Part shown: piece after piece, positions 59,597-64,000 of the stretch | Layout: each line of letters begins with the position of its first letter | Numbering within the stretch: position 1 is the first letter of the stretch | NCBI GenBank assembly: GCA_934394585.1 | Contig: CAKRQU010000003.1 | Span: forward strand, 1-64,000 | Length of the DNA: 64,000 bases | Reading direction: 5' to 3' | From: an uncultured Eubacteriales bacterium | GTDB taxonomy: Bacteria; Bacillota; Clostridia; Oscillospirales; CAG-272 | Translations under genes and position numbers: made by a program | Notes under the pieces: generated by a model | Database searches by the model: none | Seen by the model: only the letters and a program-made list of their open reading frames with translations | What the model was told of the DNA's origin: nothing

Positions 59597-60772
59597 TGCC
59601 TTTTTCTCGTCTGTATGCACTCTGTCTATTTTCACCACGGCAGTTTTACCGGTTTCGGCAAAAATGCTTTTGCGGATTTTCTCCTTTATTTCGTCATCCG
59701 TGCTTTTTATATCAAAAGGCACCGCCGCATCAAATATGATATTTGTATGCGTCACGCCTTTCACCATGCGGAAATCATGTATTGTTATGCGCGGATCTAT
59801 CTCGCAGATACGCTCCTGCGCTTCTTCCTTTGCCGCGCGCGTATCCTCGTCATCTGCCGCTATCGGGTCGATATGTATCACCGCATCGCAACCGAGCTCG
59901 CGCGAAAGCTCCTTTTCTATATTGTCGATATCGTCGTGCACGGTGATGAGATCGGATTTGTCGCTGACCTCGGCATGGAGCGATATCATGCGCCTGCCCG
60001 GACCGTAATCATGCACTATCAGATCATGTACGCCGAGCACCGCAGGCGAGCTTTTTGCTATTTTTATTATTTTATCGGTAAAAGCCCTGTCGGGTGCCTG
60101 CCCGAGAAGCGGCTGTATCGTTTCCACGGCAGAGCGCACGCCTGTTATCAGTATCACCGCGGAAACGCCTATACCGCAGAAAGCATCTATATTCACCGCG
60201 GCAAAATGCGATATCGCCATGCAGACAAGCACGGCAAATGTGGAAAAGCTGTCGCACAGGCTGTCTGTCGCCGCCACTTTCAGCGCATCGGAATTTATCT
60301 TTTTGCCCGTAGTGTAATTATAAAAAGCCATATACAACTTTACCGCGAGCGAAACGATGAGAATGACGACCGTCACCGTGCCGAGTTCCGTTTCCTGCGG
60401 ATTTGCTATGCGCTTCACCGAAGACAAAGCAAGTTCAAAACCCATAAGCGTCACCGCTATGGAAACAAGCAGTCCCGATATATATTCTATCCTGCCGTGA
60501 CCGAAAGGATGCGTGTTGTCGGGCTTCTGCCCTGCCAGTCTGAAACCGATGAGAGTTATCAGCGAAGAACCCGCGTCGCTCAGGTTATTGAAAGCATCCG
60601 CCGTCACCGAAATAGCGCCGGAAAGCATGCCCGCGATAAGCTTTCCCGCGAAAAGCAGTATATTGAAAAATATACCCGCCACGCCGCAAAGCACACCGTA
60701 AGCCGAGCGCACGCGCGGCTCTTCGTAATTTTTCCCGTCCTTTATAAATATCCGTGCAAGCAGTTTTATCAT
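59594..60772 (-). CDS. Cation diffusion facilitator (CDF) family efflux protein
   Basis: 392 residues. Six N-terminal membrane helices hold the metal-site segment VTADAFNNLSDAGSSLITL (helix II, Asp pair) and a later SDALKVAATDSLCDSFSTFAV (helix V). The C-terminal cytoplasmic metal-sensing domain is followed by a second ~80-residue ferredoxin-like repeat, making the protein longer than usual (about 300). It exports Zn2+, Mn2+ or Fe2+ against protons. The FGHGRIEYISGL loop is typical. The ribosome-binding site AGAGGTGAAA precedes ATG 60772. Single gene. Confidence 0.92.
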   Translation of the reverse strand: MIKLLARIFIKDGKNYEEPRVRSAYGVLCGVAGIFFNILLFAGKLIAGMLSGAISVTADAFNNLSDAGSSLITLIGFRLAGQKPDNTHPFGHGRIEYISGLLVSIAVTLMGFELALSSVKRIANPQETELGTVTVVILIVSLAVKLYMAFYNYTTGKKINSDALKVAATDSLCDSFSTFAVLVCMAISHFAAVNIDAFCGIGVSAVILITGVRSAVETIQPLLGQAPDRAFTDKIIKIAKSSPAVLGVHDLIVHDYGPGRRMISLHAEVSDKSDLITVHDDIDNIEKELSRELGCDAVIHIDPIAADDEDTRAAKEEAQERICEIDPRITIHDFRMVKGVTHTNIIFDAAVPFDIKSTDDEIKEKIRKSIFAETGKTAVVKIDRVHTDEKKA

Positions 60773-60834
60773 TTTTGTATTTCACCTCTGTATCATTCTA
60801 TGCGCGACAGCTCCCGTTAAACACAAAATAACCG

Positions 60835-60880
60835 AAAAGGCAGGTTCTGCGCGCCAAGCTGCGCCGCCCCTGCCTTTTTT
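60835..60880 (-). terminator. Terminator of the dnaB-tilS-hpt unit
   Basis: Outer stem AAAAGGCAGG / CCTGCCTTTT with a GC-rich inner part, 16 nt behind the hpt stop. The minus strand ends in a TTTTC tract. Confidence 0.8.
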
Positions 60881-60895
60881 GTATTTCGCCGCGAT

Positions 60896-61456
60896 TTATA
60901 CGGAATATATTTCTCTTTTCAGTATGCCTATCACGGGGAGATTTCTGTATTTTTCATCGTAATCCAGCCCGAAACCCACCACAAATTCATCGGGGATTTC
61001 CATTCCGACATAGTCCGCATTGAAATCCACTTCGCGGCGCGACGGTTTGTCGAGCAGCGTGCATGTGCGCACGGATTTCGCTCCGCGCTCCTTCATGTAG
61101 TTTGTCAGATTTGAAAGCGTGCGTCCGCTGTCGATGATATCTTCCACTATGAGAACATCGCAGAGATTGAGATCGCTGCGGATGAGATCGAGCAAAACTT
61201 TTATCTGTCCGCTCGTTTTTGTTCCGCTTCCGTAGGAAGAAACTTTCATGAAATCTATTTCGCACGGTATCGTTATCTTGCCGAGGAGTGCGCCCATAAA
61301 AGGCAAAGCGCCTTTCAGCGTGCCTATTATCAGCAGTTTTTTGCCCTCATAATCGGCTGATATCTGCGCGCCGAGCCTGCAAACGGCTTCGTTTATTTTC
61401 GCCTCGTCCGCCAGAACCGAGCTTATATCATCCATCATATTGTATTTTGCCGACAT
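60896..61456 (-). CDS. hpt: Hypoxanthine phosphoribosyltransferase
   Basis: Purine salvage enzyme (hypoxanthine/guanine to IMP/GMP), 186 residues. Motifs present are LLIIGTLKGALPFMGALL, SYGSGTKTSGQI, the PRPP loop DVLIVEDIIDSGRTLSNL, and DYVGMEIPDEFVVGFGLDYDEKYRNLP. ATG 61456 follows CGGAGGAA; the frame to 61489 overlaps the end of tilS and is not used. It lies 19 nt behind tilS, the usual pair in Firmicutes, but ftsH is missing downstream. Confidence 0.96.
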   Translation of the reverse strand: MSAKYNMMDDISSVLADEAKINEAVCRLGAQISADYEGKKLLIIGTLKGALPFMGALLGKITIPCEIDFMKVSSYGSGTKTSGQIKVLLDLIRSDLNLCDVLIVEDIIDSGRTLSNLTNYMKERGAKSVRTCTLLDKPSRREVDFNADYVGMEIPDEFVVGFGLDYDEKYRNLPVIGILKREIYSV

Positions 61457-61475
61457 ATTGTTTTTTCCTCCGAAA

Positions 61476-62834
61476 TCATGTTCTTTCAAAATAATAAATA
61501 TACAGCGCGGGATTATTTCCCTTTCTGTCGTCGCTTATATCAAAGCCGGGATACCACGCCGGCGCGCCCGAAAAGCATATCACGGGTCTGCTCTTCCTCG
61601 CATAAAGCGAAAGCGATGTGCGCAGTTTTTTGATGCTTCTCGTTATGCCGCCCGCGCGATAGCTGTCGCGCGAAAGTGCGGTTTTTGCCGTTATTTTTTC
61701 GTCTTTCTCCGCGACAAAAGGCTTTACGTAACATAAACAGTATTCGCACGCGTATTTTTCTTCTATCGCCCTGTCCGCGCACGGCGAAAGGCAGATCACG
61801 CTGTCGCCGAAACGGTTTTCTCCCATGAAAAGCTCGGTTTCCGCACATTTTTCACACGAAAGCGCGGCAAAATCCTCTTTTTTCATGAAAGTAAGCTCAT
61901 CGCCCGTCACCACGGCAAATATGCCGCGCGGAAGTTCTGTTTTATCGCCGGTATTGCCGCAAAGCAAGCCGCATACGGCGTTCACATGGCAGGACTGCGC
62001 CCGCTCTCCGCCGACCGCCTCATACATGCGCGCGATCACACGCGTGCGGACGGCTTCATGCAGGGAAAGAAGTGCGGCAATTCCCGCCGTATTTTTATTT
62101 GCGAGCGCGGCAAAAAAGCCGTCCGCCTCTTTTTCGATAAAATCGCTGTCGCATGAGGCGAGCGCACAGAAATTTCCGATGGAATCCTCCGCCGCCGGAT
62201 TTATGCGGCGCAAAAGCGGGAGTATCTCATGGCGGATGAAATTTCTCGTATAATGCGTATCGAAATTTGTCTTGTCCGTCACAAAATCAAGCCCGTTTTC
62301 ACGGCAATATTTTTCAGTTTCCTCCCGCGTGCAGGAGATGAGCGGGCGGATTATCACAAAATCGCCGCACGGGCGTAACGGAGGTATGCCGCAGGCTCCC
62401 TTTATCCCGCTGCCGCGGACGATATTGAATATCAGCGTTTCCGCATTGTCAGTTTCCGTATGGGCGAGCGCTATATACCGCGCGCCTTTTTTTGCGGCGC
62501 AACCGCAGAGCGCGGCGTAACGTTCGCTTCGCGCCGTTTCCTCCACGGCGCTGCCGCCGCTTATTTCCGCTATATTTATGCGCGCGCATTCAAAAGCTAT
62601 GCCGTGCGCAAGGCAGAAATCGCGGCAGAAAGCCTCGTCGCTTTCCGAATCGCTCCCGCGTAACATGTGATTTACATGAAAAGCGGTCACATTTTCGCGA
62701 AATCCGCATTTTTCTGCGAGAAAATGCAGCAATGCCACGGAATCGGCGCCGCCCGAAAAACCGACAATTATGCCTTTTTTCTCATCGGCTCCGAGCCGAG
62801 CGAGCATTTCGCGTCCTTTTTTTTGCAGGCTCAT
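61476..62834 (-). CDS. tilS: tRNA(Ile)-lysidine synthase
   Basis: Converts C34 to lysidine in the CAU-anticodon tRNA-Ile, so that it reads AUA. The N-terminal PP-loop is VGFSGGADSVALLHFL, followed by NHMLRGSDSESDEAFC, FVTDKTNFDTHYTRNFIRHEILP and a C-terminal substrate-binding domain to residue 452. Two ordering features suit TilS rather than MesJ-like TtcA. The start shares one base with the dnaB stop (TAATG). The frequent ATA codons seen across the window make this enzyme important. Confidence 0.95.
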   Translation of the reverse strand: MSLQKKGREMLARLGADEKKGIIVGFSGGADSVALLHFLAEKCGFRENVTAFHVNHMLRGSDSESDEAFCRDFCLAHGIAFECARINIAEISGGSAVEETARSERYAALCGCAAKKGARYIALAHTETDNAETLIFNIVRGSGIKGACGIPPLRPCGDFVIIRPLISCTREETEKYCRENGLDFVTDKTNFDTHYTRNFIRHEILPLLRRINPAAEDSIGNFCALASCDSDFIEKEADGFFAALANKNTAGIAALLSLHEAVRTRVIARMYEAVGGERAQSCHVNAVCGLLCGNTGDKTELPRGIFAVVTGDELTFMKKEDFAALSCEKCAETELFMGENRFGDSVICLSPCADRAIEEKYACEYCLCYVKPFVAEKDEKITAKTALSRDSYRAGGITRSIKKLRTSLSLYARKSRPVICFSGAPAWYPGFDISDDRKGNNPALYIYYFERT

Positions 62835-64000
62835 TACGGAGCCTCTCTTTCTTCTATGGAAGTAAATCTCGAATATCTCGCGTCAAATCCGAGCTTTACG
62901 TTTTTCGTCGCGCCGTGACGGTTTTTCGCTATCAGGCATTCCGCCTGCGAAGCGCCCGCCGCGTCTATACCGCCCTCGGCATCCTTGCCGTCGGGCGCAT
63001 TTGCATAATATTCGTTTCTGTAAAGAAACATTACTATATCGGCGTCCTGCTCTATGGCACCCGAATCTCTCAGGTCGGAAAGCATCGGGCGCTTGTCGGG
63101 TCTGTTTTCGGGTCCGCGGGAGAGCTGTGCGCAGCATACGCACGGCACGCCGAGATCCTTTGCCAGAAGCTTCAGTCCGCGGGAAATATCGCCTACTTCA
63201 AGCACGCGGTTGTCGCTGCGCCTGTCGCTCTGCATCAGCTGGAGATAGTCCACCACCACCAGTCCGAGGTTTTTCACTCTGCGGAGCTTTGCCTTCATTC
63301 CCGTCACCGTAATGGCGCTGGAAGGATCTATTAGTATATCGCATTCGTATAATTTCGATGTGGCATACGCTATTTTCTGCCAGTCCTGCTCGGATATTTT
63401 GCCCGAACGCAGCGAATAGCTGTCCACGCCCGCTTCACTGGAAAGCATACGCGCGGCGAGCTGCTCCGCCGACATTTCAAGACTGAAAACGCAGACTGCT
63501 TTTTTCTGCTTTGTAGCCACATTTGTCGCTATATTCATGGCAAACGTCGTTTTACCCATACCGGGGCGCGCACCCACGAGCACGAGATCTCCTTTTCCCA
63601 TGCCGACTATGACCTCGTCTATGGAGGAAAAGCCAGTCGGCGTTCCCGCCACGGATTCCGGATCGTTTCTTATGGCTTCGAGCCTGTCGTAGGTCATGCC
63701 GAGAGCATCGCGTATGTGGACGAAATTCTGCGTTTCGTTGCCCTGCGCCACATTGAAAATCTTCTGCTCCGCATCGTCCAGTATATAGCGCACATCGCCG
63801 TGCGCGGCATAAGCATTATCCGTTATCGCTTCGGAAGCCTCTATGAGCTTTCGCAGTATGCTTTTGTCCTTTACTATCTGCGCATAGTCCTTTATATTGG
63901 AAGCCGTGGGCACCACCTCGGCTATCACGCGCAGGTAGCGCTTTATTTCATCCTCGGTATAAACTCCGCGCGAAACGAGCATGTCGATGAGCGTGACGAG
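62834..64000 (-). CDS. dnaB: Replicative DNA helicase DnaB, 5' end cut by the window
   Basis: Hexameric fork helicase. The frame is open to the window edge at 64000 (LVTLIDMLVSRGVYTEDE), so the first ~60 residues lie outside. The in-frame ATG at 63982 is internal. The visible C-terminal part contains the N-domain end and linker helix (SILRKLIEASEAI), Walker A VGARPGMGKTTFAMNIA, VFSLEMSAEQLAARML, VVVDYLQLM, LKLLAKDLGVPCVCCAQLSR and GAIEQDADIVMFLYR. It ends in FDARYSRFTSIEERE. The stop overlaps the tilS start, so translation is coupled. Confidence 0.96.
   Translation of the reverse strand, partial: LVTLIDMLVSRGVYTEDEIKRYLRVIAEVVPTASNIKDYAQIVKDKSILRKLIEASEAITDNAYAAHGDVRYILDDAEQKIFNVAQGNETQNFVHIRDALGMTYDRLEAIRNDPESVAGTPTGFSSIDEVIVGMGKGDLVLVGARPGMGKTTFAMNIATNVATKQKKAVCVFSLEMSAEQLAARMLSSEAGVDSYSLRSGKISEQDWQKIAYATSKLYECDILIDPSSAITVTGMKAKLRRVKNLGLVVVDYLQLMQSDRRSDNRVLEVGDISRGLKLLAKDLGVPCVCCAQLSRGPENRPDKRPMLSDLRDSGAIEQDADIVMFLYRNEYYANAPDGKDAEGGIDAAGASQAECLIAKNRHGATKNVKLGFDARYSRFTSIEEREAP

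Overview
The window reads as chromosomal sequence from an anaerobic, fermentative low-G+C-type Gram-positive bacterium (Bacillota, class Clostridia, most likely an uncultured gut lineage). This rests on gene content: two [FeFe] hydrogenases, a bifunctional AdhE, the redox repressor Rex, and Firmicutes-style gene orders (rbfA-nrnA-truB, ylxM-ffh-rpsP-khpA, miaB-mutS-mutL, dnaB-tilS-hpt). Base composition is roughly balanced. There are no respiratory-chain genes, no transposase, no phage genes and no CRISPR array. Species cannot be named from the sequence alone.

Layout. 1-9.7 kb: DUF1934 protein and gpmI, a YitT membrane protein, a MATE/SpoVB-type flippase, the threonine-degrading pair tdh-kbl, then rbfA-nrnA-truB. 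10.7-18.5 kb (minus strand): an eight-gene run of rlmD, a small membrane protein, a PPC/DUF296 protein, a heterodimeric ABC exporter, a NUDIX hydrolase, an unknown protein and a COG1313-type radical SAM protein. 18.6-24.4 kb: yajC, a VanY-type carboxypeptidase, comF, recD2 and a small membrane protein. 24.6-33.5 kb: one long plus-strand redox unit, rex-adhE-kinase-like gene-two thioredoxin-like [2Fe-2S] proteins-sensory-type [FeFe] hydrogenase with PAS-SpoIIE-type phosphatase-group-B [FeFe] hydrogenase. 33.6-35.5 kb: an orphan type IV-prepilin/beta-helix gene with an unusually elaborate leader. 35.6-42.3 kb: a sugar-isomerase-like gene, tRNA-Gly(GCC), and TetR-MMPL-coiled-coil exporter genes. 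43-50.9 kb: miaB-mutS-mutL-tgt and a YgjV-like gene. 51-54.9 kb: ylxM-ffh-rpsP-khpA, then a divergent XRE/SLOG pair and an AlkD-like gene. 55-64 kb: a CapD/FlaA1-type dehydratase, an AbrB-ABC transporter operon, a cation diffusion facilitator, and hpt-tilS-dnaB (dnaB cut by the window edge).

Two things stand out. First, four dispersed, non-coding, hairpin-rich elements share a core of 442-443 bp: 9893-10335, 19451-19893, 42491-42932 and 58990-59478. The last has a 47-nt insertion in one hairpin loop. Three of the four sit exactly between convergent gene ends. Flanking modules show complete hairpin replacement and compensatory changes, so structure rather than sequence or protein appears to be kept. 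Second, the prepilin/beta-helix gene is preceded by a perfect sigma-A promoter, a strong ribosome-binding site, a 42-codon upstream ORF built on a (GTCT)n tetranucleotide repeat, and a perfect 21-bp hairpin starting at the tandem stop codons. This looks like a slippage-controlled attenuator.

The redox unit fits together as a hydrogen/NADH-responsive module. Rex would read NADH/NAD+, AdhE and the group-B hydrogenase would dispose of reducing equivalents as ethanol and H2, and the PAS-hydrogenase with the adjacent phosphatase would sense H2. The hydrogenase maturases (HydE/F/G) are not in the window.
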